DNA of 64,000 nucleotides from Curtobacterium sp. Leaf261 (GTDB taxonomy: Bacteria > Actinomycetota > Actinomycetes > Actinomycetales > Microbacteriaceae). The position numbers were made by a program, and so were the translations under genes. The stretch is from the NCBI RefSeq assembly GCF_001422205.1, contig NZ_LMMJ01000010.1:252028-316027 (forward strand), given 5' to 3'. Under the pieces are notes generated by a model, which worked only from the letters and a program-made list of their open reading frames with translations, had not been told where the DNA came from and did no database searches. This document shows, piece by piece, positions 18,533 to 30,027 of this stretch. How positions within the stretch are numbered: the first letter of the stretch is position 1; each line of letters begins with the position of its first letter.

Positions 18533-18955
18533 TCAGATCGTCAGCGACGCGTGGATGTACGCCTGGAGCGCCTCGCCGTAGGCGACCGCCGGATCGGCCG
18601 CGGCGAACGTCCGGTCCGCGTCCTCGATGCGCGCCGTGACGGTGTGCATTGCGCCCGCGGGACCCTCGACGCGAGTCAGCCCGACGAACGCACGGCCGAG
18701 GAGCTCGCGGAGCTGGTCCTCGCGCGGGATCCAGAGCGCCTCGTCCTCCGCCACGGAGTCGAGCGCCCACTCGGTCGTCCCGTTGAACCCGAGCACGGCA
18801 CCCGTCGGGAAGTCGTGCTTCTCGACCGTCATCTCCGCGAGCGTGTAGACGTCCTGGTCGACCTCCGGCTTGTCGATCACGAAGCGGTCGCCGGTCTCCG
18901 GCTTCCACCGGAGCCCGGCATCACGGAGGGCACGGGCGAGCTCGACGCTGATCAT
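18533..18955 (-). CDS. Conserved actinobacterial protein (often labelled CpaE-like), function unknown
   Basis: This gene encodes 140 residues. The sequence (MISVELARALRDAGLRWKP..., then GDRFVIDKPEVDQDVY, GFNGTTEWALDSVAEDEALWIPRE, described in parts) matches a small family common in Microbacteriaceae. That family is often auto-annotated as pilus assembly protein CpaE without good reason. No nucleotide-binding motif of true CpaE/MinD proteins is present, so I do not adopt that name. The start at 18955 has CATAGT 6 nt upstream and no properly spaced Shine-Dalgarno, which suggests a leaderless mRNA. It lies alone, divergent from the beta-mannosidase. Confidence 0.8.
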   Translation of the reverse strand: MISVELARALRDAGLRWKPETGDRFVIDKPEVDQDVYTLAEMTVEKHDFPTGAVLGFNGTTEWALDSVAEDEALWIPREDQLRELLGRAFVGLTRVEGPAGAMHTVTARIEDADRTFAAADPAVAYGEALQAYIHASLTI

Positions 18956-19193
18956 CGCTCCACTATGCCCCGGCTCCATCGACGCGCGCTCGGCGACCCC
19001 GCCCTTCACGGGTTCCCGACCCACTCGTACTACTATCGCGGCGCACCCACGCGTGCGCCGGGCCCATCGGCGCTGTCGTGTGGTGACGACGACCGGACCC
19101 CGGTGACGGCGCTCCCACGGAGCTCGGCGGCGGCAGGAACGGCGTCCCGACCAACGGTGCCGCGACGCGAGCGGCCCGGAGCAAAGGACCTCC

Positions 19194-22004
19194 ATGACCC
19201 TCGAACGCGAGGAACTCCGCGCCGACTGGACCGCCACGATCGTGGAGGACGGTGCCTCGGGGATCCCGGTGGACGCTCCGAGCACGATCCGGGGTGCGGT
19301 CTTCGCGGCCACGGTCCCGGGGCAGGTGCACACCGACCTGGAGCGCGAGGGGTTCATCGCCGATCCCACGTTCGACCGGAACGAGGACCTCGCGAAGTGG
19401 GTCGGGCAGTCCGACTGGGCGTACCACCGCCGGATCGACGTCGATCCGCAGGGCTTCGAGCGCATCGACCTCGTGTGCGACGGACTCGACACGATCGCGT
19501 CCCTGAGCGTCGACGGTGTGCCGATCGGCTCGACCCGCAACATGCACCGGCGCTACCGCTTCGACCTCCGTGACCTGACCGGCTCGACCGCCGGCACCGA
19601 GCGCGACCTCGAGGTGCTCTTCGAGTCGCCGTACCGCGAGGCCGGTCGTCTCGCGGCGAAGTTCGGCACCATGCCTGGTCCGTACGACGAGCCGTTCGCG
19701 TACGTCCGGAAGATGGCGTCGGACTTCGGCTGGGACTGGGGCCTCACCGCGGTCACGAGCGGGCCGTGGCGCCCGGTCGCGATCGAGCGCTGGTCGACGG
19801 CCCGGCTCCGCGACGTCCGCCCGCTCGTCGACGTGGAGGCCGGAGAGGGCGTTCTCGACGCGCACATCGTCATCGAGCGCTCCGGCCCGAACCGGTTCGG
19901 TGAGAACACCGCCGACCTCGACCAGGACGGCGAGGACGACGACCTGGTGCTCGTGGTGACGGTGTCCGGCCACGACACCAAGCAGCGCTCCCGGGTCACG
20001 ATCACCCCGAAGGACGACGAGGCCGTCGTCACGGTGCGGATCCCCGAGGCGCAGCAGTGGTGGCCGCGCGGCTACGGCGAGCAGGCGCTCTACGACGTCG
20101 AGGTGCTCGTCCAGACCGTCGACGGCGACGTCCTCGACCGGAACACGTTCCGCACCGGCTTCCGCTCGGTCCGGGTGGAGACGAAGCCCGACGAGGTCGG
20201 CCGACCGTTCGTGGTGCACGTCAACGGCACCCCGATCGACGTCAGGGGCGTCAACTGGATCCCGGACGACGTCATCGTCTCCCGGGTCACGCGCGACGAC
20301 CTGCGCGAGCGCCTCGGGCAGGCGTCCGCGATGCACGCGAACCTCGTCCGGGTGTGGGGCGGCGGCGTGTACGAGTCCGTGGACTTCTACGAGGAGTGCG
20401 ACGAGCAGGGCCTGCTCGTCTGGCAGGACTTCCTGTTCGCCTGCTCGAGCTACCCCGAGGGCGAGCCGCTCCGCTCCGAGGTCATCGCCGAGGCGCGGGA
20501 CAACGTCGCACGACTGTCCCGCCATCCCTCGCTCGTGATCTGGAACGGCAACAACGAGAACATCTGGCTGCACGACGTGGACGGGTGGGCCGACGAGCTC
20601 GGCGAGCGTGGCTGGGGGCTCGACTACTACCTGGACCTCCTGCCGACCATCGTCGACGCCGTGGATCCCTCGCGGTTCTACACGGTCGCGTCGCCGTGGT
20701 CGGGGGACGAGGAGCTCCACCCGAACGACGTCGACCACGAGACGCACCACTCGTGGGACGTCTGGAACCGTGTCGGTGACGAGCACTACCGCGACTCGGT
20801 GCCGCGGTTCGTGTCCGAGTTCGGCTGGCAGGCGCCCCCGCAGTGGCGCACGATGCGCGACGCGGTGACCGACGCTCCGATGACCCCGACGTCCCCGGGC
20901 GTCGTGCACCACCAGAAGGCCGCCGACGGCATGGGGAAGCTCGAGCGGGGGCTCGCACCACGGTTCCCGGCCGAGACCGACGCCTCCGTCGCGGTCGACG
21001 GCGAGGCGGCGTTCGACCGGTGGCACTACCTGACGCAGCTGCAGCAGACGCGCGCGATCTCGACGGCCGTCGAGCACTGGCGCACGAACTGGCCGCGGAA
21101 CACCGGGGTGGTGGTCTGGCAGCTCAACGACCTGTGGAGCGTGTCGTCCTGGTCGGCGATCGACGGTGCCGGGCGACTCAAGCCGCTCGCGCACGAGCTC
21201 CGACGGCTGTACGACGACGTGCTCCTGGCCGTCCGGCCGGTGGCCGCCGACGGTGCCGGGTCGCGGTCCGACGGGTCCGTCGCGTCCGGCGACGCGGACG
21301 ATCGGACTGGAGGCGCGCATCCACGCACCGCCACCCTCCCCGTCACCGAGACGGCCAGGGACGCATCCGCGGCGTCGACCTCGAGCGATGAGGAAGCGCT
21401 CGGCCAGCTCGCCGACACCGCCGTGCTCGATCCGTCGACCGTCCGCGGACTCCGCGCCGACACCGAGGCGGATCCGTCGGTCCCCGGTCCCTCCCCGATG
21501 GAGATCGCCGTCCGGTCGTCGCGGCGGGGACTGTCGACCAGTGTGCGGGTGCGTCGGGTGTCACTCAGCGGCGCGATCCTCGCCGAGGCGGTGCTCCCCG
21601 TCGAGCTGCCGTCGCCGGGTGTGGTCGTGCTCGCTGTCCCGGGGCACGTCGGCATGGTGACGGACCCCGCCGAGGAACTCGTCGTCGCCGACATGGACTG
21701 GCGCCGCGCGGTCTGGACACCGCTCCCCGACCAGGAGATGCACTGGCGGCCGGCGTCCTACACCGCGACCGTCGAGGACTCCGACGACGGTGCGACCCTG
21801 ACCGTGGTCGCGTCCTCGATCGTGCGGGACCTGCTCGTCCAGCCCGACCGGGTGTCGCCCGCGGGGCGTGTGGACCGCGGGTTCATGACGCTGCTCCCCG
21901 GCGAGCACGTGGTCTTCGCCCTGGACGGCATCGGCCACGACCAGCACGACGACGTGGTGCGGGAACCGGTCCTCTGGTCCCTCGACCGCGTCCTGGGCAG
22001 CTGA
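19194..22004 (+). CDS. Glycoside hydrolase family 2 beta-mannosidase
   Basis: This 936-residue enzyme probably removes terminal beta-mannose from plant mannan or glycan oligosaccharides. The order is an N-terminal jelly-roll sugar-binding domain (about 1-190, with FGWDWGLTAVTSGPWRPV), an Ig-like sandwich, and the TIM barrel from about 330. The acid/base Glu lies in IWNGNNENIW (about residue 454) and the nucleophile Glu in RFVSEFGWQ (about 542). There is no signal peptide, so it is cytoplasmic. Residues about 685-765 form an unusual Ala/Ser/Thr/Asp-rich insertion that contains an arm of the family 1 palindrome (21304-21317). The start follows AAAGGA; TACTAT at 19031-19036 is a possible -10. 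Confidence 0.93.
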   Translation: MTLEREELRADWTATIVEDGASGIPVDAPSTIRGAVFAATVPGQVHTDLEREGFIADPTFDRNEDLAKWVGQSDWAYHRRIDVDPQGFERIDLVCDGLDTIASLSVDGVPIGSTRNMHRRYRFDLRDLTGSTAGTERDLEVLFESPYREAGRLAAKFGTMPGPYDEPFAYVRKMASDFGWDWGLTAVTSGPWRPVAIERWSTARLRDVRPLVDVEAGEGVLDAHIVIERSGPNRFGENTADLDQDGEDDDLVLVVTVSGHDTKQRSRVTITPKDDEAVVTVRIPEAQQWWPRGYGEQALYDVEVLVQTVDGDVLDRNTFRTGFRSVRVETKPDEVGRPFVVHVNGTPIDVRGVNWIPDDVIVSRVTRDDLRERLGQASAMHANLVRVWGGGVYESVDFYEECDEQGLLVWQDFLFACSSYPEGEPLRSEVIAEARDNVARLSRHPSLVIWNGNNENIWLHDVDGWADELGERGWGLDYYLDLLPTIVDAVDPSRFYTVASPWSGDEELHPNDVDHETHHSWDVWNRVGDEHYRDSVPRFVSEFGWQAPPQWRTMRDAVTDAPMTPTSPGVVHHQKAADGMGKLERGLAPRFPAETDASVAVDGEAAFDRWHYLTQLQQTRAISTAVEHWRTNWPRNTGVVVWQLNDLWSVSSWSAIDGAGRLKPLAHELRRLYDDVLLAVRPVAADGAGSRSDGSVASGDADDRTGGAHPRTATLPVTETARDASAASTSSDEEALGQLADTAVLDPSTVRGLRADTEADPSVPGPSPMEIAVRSSRRGLSTSVRVRRVSLSGAILAEAVLPVELPSPGVVVLAVPGHVGMVTDPAEELVVADMDWRRAVWTPLPDQEMHWRPASYTATVEDSDDGATLTVVASSIVRDLLVQPDRVSPAGRVDRGFMTLLPGEHVVFALDGIGHDQHDDVVREPVLWSLDRVLGS

Positions 22005-22018
22005 CAAAGCCCGGTTCG

Positions 22019-22054
22019 GTATTGATATACAGTATCGTCGACTGATATGTTCAA
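22019..22054 (+). promoter_or_regulatory. AT-rich promoter island of the sugar transferase gene
   Basis: It contains TTGATATACAGTAT and CTGATATGTTCA. ATACAGTAT (22027-22035) is identical to 2903-2911 upstream of the large secreted protein. The 5' leader to the start codon would be about 95 nt. Confidence 0.45.
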
Positions 22055-22135
22055 CGGACGTCGTCGAGAAATTCCTGGCTGACGTCCCGCGAGTGCGATC
22101 GCCCGCGGTGCAGATCTCTTCCCGGGGAGCGCTTC

Positions 22136-23668
22136 ATGTCAGTCTTGTCCAACCCGGTCCCCCGGTCGCATCCGAGCCAAGCGCACACGACAACCTCCTC
22201 GCTGGGAGCCGCCCGGGCAGCCCACCCGGCGCTGCTCCGACCTGCGCGGCGTCCGAGTCCCACGCTCCTCCGAGCGTCCCGTCGGGTCGCCGCCACGGAC
22301 CTGGTGGCGCTCCTCACGGCGTTCGTGGTCGCGCAGCTGCTCCGGTTCCCCAGCGAGACCCTCGTCCCCTCGGGGCCGTTCGCTGCGCTGGTGAATCCGC
22401 TCGTCGGGATCGCGATCGTCGCCGTCTGGTTCCTCGCGCTCGGGCGGTCTCGAGGGCCGCGGGCGATCGGAGCCGGACAGGACGAGTACCGGAGCCTGAT
22501 CGCCGCGAGCATCACCGCCGCGGCACTCGTCGCGATCGTCGCCTACGTCTTCGACATCGACGTGGCTCGCGGCTACATCGCCATCGCCTTCCCGCTGGGG
22601 CTCGTGCTCGTGTGCATCGGGCGGAAGGCGTGGCGCTCGCACCTCGCCAGACGCCGCGCGGCCGGGGAGTACCTCGCCGACGTGCTCCTGGTCGGCGACC
22701 TCGACGACGTACGGTACGTCGGGGCCAAGATCGCGGCGAGCCCGACCACCGGGTACCGCGTCAGCGCGCTCGTCACCGACTGTGCCGCCCCGGGTGTCCC
22801 CGTCGTGCACGGTGCGGCGGAGTCGGTCGTCGCCGGCCCGATCGACGACGTCGTCGAGCTGGCCCGCGCCGCGGACGTCGCCGCTGTGGTCGTCGCCGGG
22901 AGCGTTCCCGGAGGGCACGCGCGACTCCGCCGCATCGGGTGGGAGCTCGAGGCGCTCGGGATCGAGCTCGTCGTGTCGTCGCCACTCGTCGACGTCGCGC
23001 AGACCCGGGTCCACCACCGACCCGTCGACGGGCTTCCGCTCATGCACGTCGAGACCCCCGACTACTCAAGGACGCACGTGGGCAAGCGTCTCCTCGATGC
23101 GGTCGGAGCGGCGGCGGGACTCGTGCTCCTCGCACCGGTGTTCGCCATGATCGCGCTCGCGATCCGAATCGACGACCGCGGACCGGTGTTCTTCCGGCAG
23201 ACCCGGGTCGGCCGGGCCGGGGTCGAGTTCGCGATCCTCAAGTTCCGGACGATGGGCACGGACGCCGAGGCCAGGGTTGCAGAACTCGAGCGGCTCAACG
23301 ACGGCGCCGGTCCGCTGTTCAAGATCAAGGACGACCCGCGGGTGACGCGCATGGGGGCTTTCCTGCGCAAGACCTCCCTCGACGAGCTGCCCCAGCTCTG
23401 GAACGTGCTGACCGGCACGATGAGCCTCGTCGGACCCCGTCCGGCGCTCCCGCGCGAAGTCGCCGTGTACGCGGACTTCGCGGACCGCCGTCTGCTCGTG
23501 ACGCCGGGCATCACCGGTCTCTGGCAGGTCAGCGGACGCTCCGACCTCGACTGGGCAGAGGGGGTTCGGCTCGACCTGCACTACGTCGAGAACTGGTCGT
23601 TCGTGCACGACCTCGTGATCCTCGGCCGGACGATCCCCTCGGTGCTCCGATCGCGCGGAGCCTACTGA
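22136..23668 (+). CDS. Polyprenyl-phosphate sugar-1-phosphate transferase (WbaP/WcaJ type)
   Basis: This 510-residue membrane enzyme transfers a hexose-1-phosphate from a nucleotide sugar to undecaprenyl phosphate, the first step of exopolysaccharide or capsule synthesis. The N-terminal half has several membrane helices (about 55-170) and a CoA-binding-like domain (DVLLVGDLDDVRYVG). The C-terminal bacterial sugar transferase domain begins at TPDYSRTHVGKRLLDAVGA. It contains FFRQTRVGRAG, ILKFRTMGTDAE, LRKTSLDELPQLWNVLTG, MSLVGPRPALPREV and GITGLWQVSGRSDLDW, the family signatures. The ATG at 22136 follows GGGGAG. No other exopolysaccharide gene is near. Confidence 0.95.
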   Translation: MSVLSNPVPRSHPSQAHTTTSSLGAARAAHPALLRPARRPSPTLLRASRRVAATDLVALLTAFVVAQLLRFPSETLVPSGPFAALVNPLVGIAIVAVWFLALGRSRGPRAIGAGQDEYRSLIAASITAAALVAIVAYVFDIDVARGYIAIAFPLGLVLVCIGRKAWRSHLARRRAAGEYLADVLLVGDLDDVRYVGAKIAASPTTGYRVSALVTDCAAPGVPVVHGAAESVVAGPIDDVVELARAADVAAVVVAGSVPGGHARLRRIGWELEALGIELVVSSPLVDVAQTRVHHRPVDGLPLMHVETPDYSRTHVGKRLLDAVGAAAGLVLLAPVFAMIALAIRIDDRGPVFFRQTRVGRAGVEFAILKFRTMGTDAEARVAELERLNDGAGPLFKIKDDPRVTRMGAFLRKTSLDELPQLWNVLTGTMSLVGPRPALPREVAVYADFADRRLLVTPGITGLWQVSGRSDLDWAEGVRLDLHYVENWSFVHDLVILGRTIPSVLRSRGAY

Positions 23669-23678
23669 CGCGATCCGA

Positions 23679-23716
23679 GACCCTCGCAGGCTGGGAGGAC
23701 CCTCGCAGCCTGGGAG
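23679..23716. repeat. 19-bp tandem repeat upstream of tatA
   Basis: The two copies (23679-23697 and 23698-23716) begin GACCCTCGCAG and end CTGGGAG, with one difference. They lie between the sugar transferase stop and the tatA promoter. Confidence 0.75.
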
Positions 23717-23731
23717 GACCCCGCATCGCTG

Positions 23732-23758
23732 TGCTTCCCGCGCGAGGCGGGTTACCAT
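23732..23758 (+). promoter_or_regulatory. Probable tatA promoter
   Basis: TACCAT (23753-23758) is a good -10 about 80 bp before tatA. A weak -35 (TGCTTC) begins at 23732. tatA itself has a strong AAGGAG before its ATG. Confidence 0.45.
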
Positions 23759-23839
23759 TGGAAGCATCACGGACTTCTGTGGTGCGCATCGATGACGATC
23801 CACCACCGCACCAGTTCTCCAGACCAAGGAGTGAACACC

Positions 23840-24118
23840 ATGTTCCAGGGCCTCACCGGTATCCACCTGCTGATCATCCTCGGCATCGTCGTGCTCCTGT
23901 TCGGTGCGACGAAGCTCCCGGCCCTCGCCAAGGGCGTCGGTCAGTCCATCAACATCTTCAAGAAGGAGATGGACACCAAGGACACCAAATCGGACCCAAC
24001 CGACCCGACGACCCCAGCGCCGCCGACGGCAGCCCCGACGCAGACATATGTGGCCCCGCAGGAGCCGCTGCTCAACCCGGGTCCGTCGGTGCAGCCGAAC
24101 GGCGACCGCAAGTCCTGA
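23840..24118 (+). CDS. tatA: Sec-independent (Tat) translocase subunit TatA
   Basis: This 92-residue protein forms the oligomeric channel component of the twin-arginine pathway. It has the N-terminal membrane helix (GIHLLIILGIVVLLFGATKLPALAKG) and an amphipathic helix with FGATKLPALAKGVGQSI (parts overlap), then a disordered Pro/Thr-rich tail. The start at 23840 is set by AAGGAG and by the family's N-terminus. tatC is not in the window. A Tat-type signal is present on the GMC oxidoreductase at 30024, so the pathway has a substrate nearby. Confidence 0.95.
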   Translation: MFQGLTGIHLLIILGIVVLLFGATKLPALAKGVGQSINIFKKEMDTKDTKSDPTDPTTPAPPTAAPTQTYVAPQEPLLNPGPSVQPNGDRKS

Positions 24119-24210
24119 TCCCTCCTCCGGGCCCCGTCGGCCCGGATCCGGCCTGAGGCTTCCCAGCCCCCAGGTGATGCACGCTGGACCTCGAGTCGCG
24201 CGCATCGCAC

Positions 24211-24246
24211 CGAAGCCGCCGTGTCCCTTCGGACACGGCGGCTTCG
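24211..24246 (+). terminator. tatA terminator hairpin
   Basis: Perfect 16-bp arms (24211-24226 and 24231-24246) with loop CTTC lie 93 bp after tatA. Confidence 0.85.
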
Positions 24247-24319
24247 TCGTTCCCGCCGGGGTGCGCGCTCGCGGCGGCGCCGGCCGCTTTCCCCACAAAA
24301 AGACTGCCTGCCCGGAGAC

Positions 24320-24441
24320 GGGTCGCGAATTGGTCGCTGTGCCCGGAAGACGACAGGCCGCGAGGAGGCGCGTCGGGCGCAGACGGGCTGAGCGCAGGCG
24401 GGTCGCGAATCGGTCGCTCTGCCCGGACGACGACAGGCCGC
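24320..24441. repeat. Non-coding direct repeat, 42-bp unit with 80-bp period
   Basis: Positions 24320-24361 and 24400-24441 differ at only three places; both begin GGGTCGCGAAT and end GACGACAGGCCGC. A partial third copy (GGGCCGCGCATCGGTCGCT) starts near 24450. No open frame explains the conservation. Confidence 0.8.
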
Positions 24442-24539
24442 CCGGAGAAGGGCCGCGCATCGGTCGCTTTCCCCGCGAAGCGTCAGTCCTGGAGCCCGGC
24501 GCCGCGCACATCGGTCCCGCCGGGGGCCAGGATGAACCC

Positions 24540-25994
24540 ATGACCCACCATGCGACACCAGGAGCCGGAACCGGGGCGGGGGCGCCGCTCCGCGACGACC
24601 GTCGGGTCGTCCTCGTCGTGGCGATCCTCGCGTCCTTCGTCGTCAGCCTCGACAGCAGTGTCGTGACGGTCGCCCTCCCGGCGATCCGCCACGAGCTCGG
24701 CGGCGGCCTCATCGTGCAGCAGTGGACGGTGGACGCGTACCTGATCACGCTCGGCGCCCTCATCCTCGTGGCCGGCTCGATGTCGGACCTCTTCGGGCGG
24801 GTGCGGATCGTCCGGTGGGGTCTCGTGGTGTTCGGGATCGCCTCGATCGCGTGCGCCGCTGCTCCCGACGGTGTGTTCCTCGTCGTGGCGAGGGCGTTCC
24901 AGGGCGTCGGTGGCGCGCTCATCACCCCGAGTTCCCTCGCGCTCATCGTCGCTGCCTTCCGGGGTGTCGCTCAGACCCGGGCGATCGGCACGTGGACGGC
25001 CTGGTCGAGTGCCGCGGTGATCGCCGGTCCGGTGCTCGGCGGCGTCATCGTGGACAGCATCGGATGGCGATGGATCTTCGTGCTGACCGCCGTGCCCATC
25101 GCCGTGACGATCGTGCTGGTCCGACGCATCAGCGCTGACGTCCGGACTGGACCGCACGCCAGGGTCGACGTGGTCGGTGCCGCCCTCGCCGTCGTCGGGG
25201 TCGGTGCGCTCGTGCTCGGGCTCATCGAGCAGGGCCGCGTCGGGTGGTCGTCCCCCCTCGTGATCGCCGCGATCGTGGTCGGTGCCGCGTCCCTCGTCGC
25301 CTTCGTCCCGTGGGAGCGCCGCGCGCCGGCGCCGCTCGTCCCGCTGGCGCTCTTCCGGGTCCGGAACTTCGCCGTCGGGAACGTCGCCACACTCTCGATC
25401 TACGGCGCGCTCGGCATGATGGGATTCGCCGTGACGCTCTTCGTGCAGGAGGTCTGGGCGTTCCCGGCATGGCTCGCGGGCTTCGCGACCCTGCCGCCGA
25501 CACTGCTGCTGCTCGCGCTGTCGACGAGCGTCGGCACGTGGTCCGGCCGGCTCGGTCCGCGGATCTTCATGTCGGTCGGGCCGGTGCTCGGTGGTCTCGG
25601 CGCGCTGCTCATGCTCGTCGCGGGGGAGCGTCCCGACTACTGGTGGGGGATCCTGCCGGGGATGCTGCTCCTGGGGTTCGGGTTGACGCTGATGGTGACG
25701 CCCCTGACGAGCACGATCCTCGGGTCGGTGTCCGAGGAGCAGGCCGGCGTCGGATCAGCGGTCAACAACGCGATCGCCCGGATCGCGAGCCTCGTCGTCG
25801 TGGCCCTCGCCGGGGTCGTCCTCGGCGGGGAGATGAGCGTCGACGGGTTCCATCGGGCGGTGATCACGATGGCGGTGCTCCTGGTCGTCGGCGGTGTCGT
25901 GTCGGCGATCGGCATCCGGAACCCCGAGCGCACCGCGCCCGAGCGCACCGCACCCGAGCGCACCGCACCCGAGCGCCAGGGGAGCGACAGCTAG
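24540..25994 (+). CDS. DHA2-family MFS drug/H+ exporter
   Basis: This 484-residue exporter of small, often toxic compounds has about 14 membrane segments. MFS motifs are visible: [14 protein letters not shown] in the first helix, motif [13 protein letters not shown] and motif [17 protein letters not shown]. The ATG at 24540 lacks a good Shine-Dalgarno; CAGGAT ends 6 nt upstream, so it may be leaderless. The C-terminus carries (ERTAP)3 encoded by 15-bp tandem repeats at about 25925-25975, a likely slippage product. No dedicated regulator adjoins it. Substrate unknown. Confidence 0.92.
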   Translation: MTHHATPGAGTGAGAPLRDDRRVVLVVAILASFVVSLDSSVVTVALPAIRHELGGGLIVQQWTVDAYLITLGALILVAGSMSDLFGRVRIVRWGLVVFGIASIACAAAPDGVFLVVARAFQGVGGALITPSSLALIVAAFRGVAQTRAIGTWTAWSSAAVIAGPVLGGVIVDSIGWRWIFVLTAVPIAVTIVLVRRISADVRTGPHARVDVVGAALAVVGVGALVLGLIEQGRVGWSSPLVIAAIVVGAASLVAFVPWERRAPAPLVPLALFRVRNFAVGNVATLSIYGALGMMGFAVTLFVQEVWAFPAWLAGFATLPPTLLLLALSTSVGTWSGRLGPRIFMSVGPVLGGLGALLMLVAGERPDYWWGILPGMLLLGFGLTLMVTPLTSTILGSVSEEQAGVGSAVNNAIARIASLVVVALAGVVLGGEMSVDGFHRAVITMAVLLVVGGVVSAIGIRNPERTAPERTAPERTAPERQGSDS

Positions 25995-26039
25995 GCTCGG
26001 CCACCAGGCGCGTCACGCTGGCGTCGCCGGGGAGGAACC

Positions 26040-26510
26040 ATGTCCGCCGCCGTCGCCACGCCCGAACTGCTCGCCGCCACCATCGCCGAGGAACGCTCCC
26101 TCGTGTTCCCGTCCTTCACCCACGCCGACGGTCGACGTCTCGGACAGCGCATCACCGACCTCGCCGAGGAGCGCGAGCACCCGGTCGCGATCGTGGTCCG
26201 GCGGGGCGACCAGGTGGTGTTCCACGCCGGACTCGCGGGCTCGAGCGCCGAGAACGACGACTGGGCCAGACGGAAGGCTGCGGCGGTCCGACGGCACGAC
26301 CGCGCGAGCCTGGCGCTCCGCTTCGAGGACGACCTGGGCGGTGGCGGCGGGTTCGCATGGCTCGATCCCGTGGAGTTCGCCATCTCCGGCGGGTCGGTGC
26401 CGATCCGGCTCGCAGACGGTCTGCTCGTCGGGACCGCGACGGTGTCGGGGCTCCCGGACTCCGACGACCACGCCCTGGTCGTCGAGGCGATCCTGGCGCA
26501 CCTGGCCTGA
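26040..26510 (+). CDS. UPF0303 / heme-degrading-domain family protein
   Basis: This gene encodes 156 residues. The sequence ([16 protein letters not shown], then [34 protein letters not shown]) fits the UPF0303 family, related to DUF336/GlcG/HbpS-type proteins, some of which bind or degrade heme. It is cytoplasmic and has no membrane segment. The ATG follows GGAGGAA. It lies 45 bp after the MFS exporter and may share its transcript. Its biochemical role in this organism is unknown. Confidence 0.8.
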   Translation: MSAAVATPELLAATIAEERSLVFPSFTHADGRRLGQRITDLAEEREHPVAIVVRRGDQVVFHAGLAGSSAENDDWARRKAAAVRRHDRASLALRFEDDLGGGGGFAWLDPVEFAISGGSVPIRLADGLLVGTATVSGLPDSDDHALVVEAILAHLA

Positions 26511-26540
26511 CCGCGGGTCGCGTCGCGACCACCGACGGAC

Positions 26541-26573
26541 GGGAGGCGCGGTGCGGGCCCGCACCGCCCCTCC
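26541..26573. repeat. Family 1 palindrome upstream of clpB
   Basis: GGAGGCGCGGTGC (26542-26554) and GCACCGCCCCTCC (26561-26573) pair with one mismatch. The left side continues the ACGGACGGG flank seen in other copies. It lies between the UPF0303 stop and the clpB promoter and may terminate the former. Confidence 0.7.
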
Positions 26574-26579
26574 AGGCTG

Positions 26580-26627
26580 TTGTGTGCGAACCGACCACCC
26601 GATAAACTTGAGGCCTTCCGACTCAAC
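26580..26627 (+). promoter_or_regulatory. clpB promoter with HAIR operator for HspR
   Basis: -35 TTGTGT (26580-26585), 17-bp spacer, -10 TAAACT (26603-26608). Overlapping the -10 is CTTGAGG-N7-ACTCAAC (26607-26627), a close match to HAIR. The geometry is the same as at dnaK. Confidence 0.87.
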
Positions 26628-26646
26628 TCACGAAGGGCAGGACGGA

Positions 26647-28812
<2,166 letters not shown>

Positions 28813-28828
28813 CACTCCCAGGGCGTTT

Positions 28829-28858
28829 CGATATTCATATTCTAGATTAGGGATATGA
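28829..28858 (+). promoter_or_regulatory. AT-rich leaderless promoter of the GMC oxidoreductase operon
   Basis: CGATATTCATATTC is followed by TAGATT (28843-28848) as -10, 6 nt before the ATG at 28855, with no Shine-Dalgarno. No clear -35 is seen. The GATATG hexamer spans the start codon. Confidence 0.5.
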
Positions 28859-30027
28859 ACGATGTCTCACGTGAGGTCGCTGCGCCGAGCCCCGAACTCG
28901 ACACGCCGGATCGGCATCGTCTCGCCGTCCTGACGATCGGGACGCTCGGGATCGCGGTCGGCGTGGTCCTCGTGATCAGCTCCGCGCTGCCCGTCATCCC
29001 GGCGTGGGGGCTGCCGACGGTGCTCCTGGTCCTCACCGTGGCGTTCCTGGTGCTCGGCCGTCGCGCCGCCGTCCGGGGGGCGTCGTTCGCGGCCAGGGCG
29101 TGGGCCGGATGGGCCGGGCTGACCGTCGCGTTCGCGGTGTTCGGCGGCGGCAACCTGCTCGGGTTCGGGGGCGCACTCACCGCGACGCTCCTCGTCGTCC
29201 TCGCCGCGAACGCCGCCATCGCGCTGTGGTTCCGGTCCGGGGTCCACTTCGCGGTCGTCCAGGCCCTCGGGTTCGGGTGGGGCGTGCTCGCCCACGTGTA
29301 CGGCATCCCACCGTGGGCGTCGGTGGTGCTCGCCCTCGCCGGGCTCTGGTGGCTCGGTGCCGTCCGCGTCACCCGCTCGGTCGCGGTCGTGACCACGCTC
29401 ACGATCCCGCTGTCCATCGCGCTCCTGCTGCACCCGCTGACCCACGTCGGAGCCGCCATCGACGGCGCCGACATCACGCTCGTCGCCGGGCTGACCGCGC
29501 TCGCCGTCCTGATCCCGGGCGTCGTCACGCGGAACACCGCACCCGCGGAGCTCTGGCCGATCGTCCGGCGGACCGCGCTCGTCGTGACGGTCGCACAGAT
29601 CGCGGCGGGCGCCGTTCCGGCCGTCGGCGATCTCCTGACGCCGGACCATCCGTGGCCGGGGGTGTTCGCCGGCATCGCGACCGTGCTCGCCGCCGTGGCC
29701 GTCCGCGGGGCACGTCCCACTCGATCAGGTGCACTCTCCGTGCTCCTGGCCTGCGGTGGACTCGTGCTCGTCATCCTGGTGGACGTGCTCGCCGGGCAGC
29801 GCACGGCGTCGATCGTGTCGTGCGCGGTGCTCGCGGGGTTCCTCGTCCCGGTGCTCCTCCGGTCCAGGTCCACGCTCGCGCGTGCCGGCGCGTGGATCGG
29901 CGTCATCGCCCTCGCCGCCTTCGGTGTCCTCGTCACCGGGGCGCCGCTCCTGGTCGCAGCGATCGTGCTGCTCGCGGTGGGCGTCGTCGTCGTCGCGGCG
30001 AACGCCACCGGACGGAGCGCGTCATGA
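28855..30027 (+). CDS. Polytopic membrane protein, first gene of the GMC operon
   Basis: This gene encodes 390 residues with about 10-12 hydrophobic segments after a ~20-residue cytoplasmic N-terminus; I recognise no family. There are no conserved catalytic, nucleotide-binding or transporter motifs. Its stop overlaps the ATG of the Tat-exported oxidoreductase (ATGA at 30024), so the two are coupled. A role as transporter or membrane partner for the oxidoreductases is possible but unproven. The mRNA is probably leaderless (see promoter). Confidence 0.8.
   Translation: MNDVSREVAAPSPELDTPDRHRLAVLTIGTLGIAVGVVLVISSALPVIPAWGLPTVLLVLTVAFLVLGRRAAVRGASFAARAWAGWAGLTVAFAVFGGGNLLGFGGALTATLLVVLAANAAIALWFRSGVHFAVVQALGFGWGVLAHVYGIPPWASVVLALAGLWWLGAVRVTRSVAVVTTLTIPLSIALLLHPLTHVGAAIDGADITLVAGLTALAVLIPGVVTRNTAPAELWPIVRRTALVVTVAQIAAGAVPAVGDLLTPDHPWPGVFAGIATVLAAVAVRGARPTRSGALSVLLACGGLVLVILVDVLAGQRTASIVSCAVLAGFLVPVLLRSRSTLARAGAWIGVIALAAFGVLVTGAPLLVAAIVLLAVGVVVVAANATGRSAS

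Larger units (their letters stand above)
24119..24539. other. Intergenic stretch of 421 bp with a terminator and non-coding repeats
   Basis: No supported gene was found. The stretch holds the tatA terminator (24211-24246) and an 80-bp-period direct repeat (24320-24441). The remainder is GC-rich sequence with no coding pattern. Confidence 0.7.

Noticed and set aside
18533..18955. Naming the small protein CpaE (pilus assembly ATPase)
   Set aside because: It has no Walker A or receiver-like domain and is only 140 residues. The label is a common mis-annotation.
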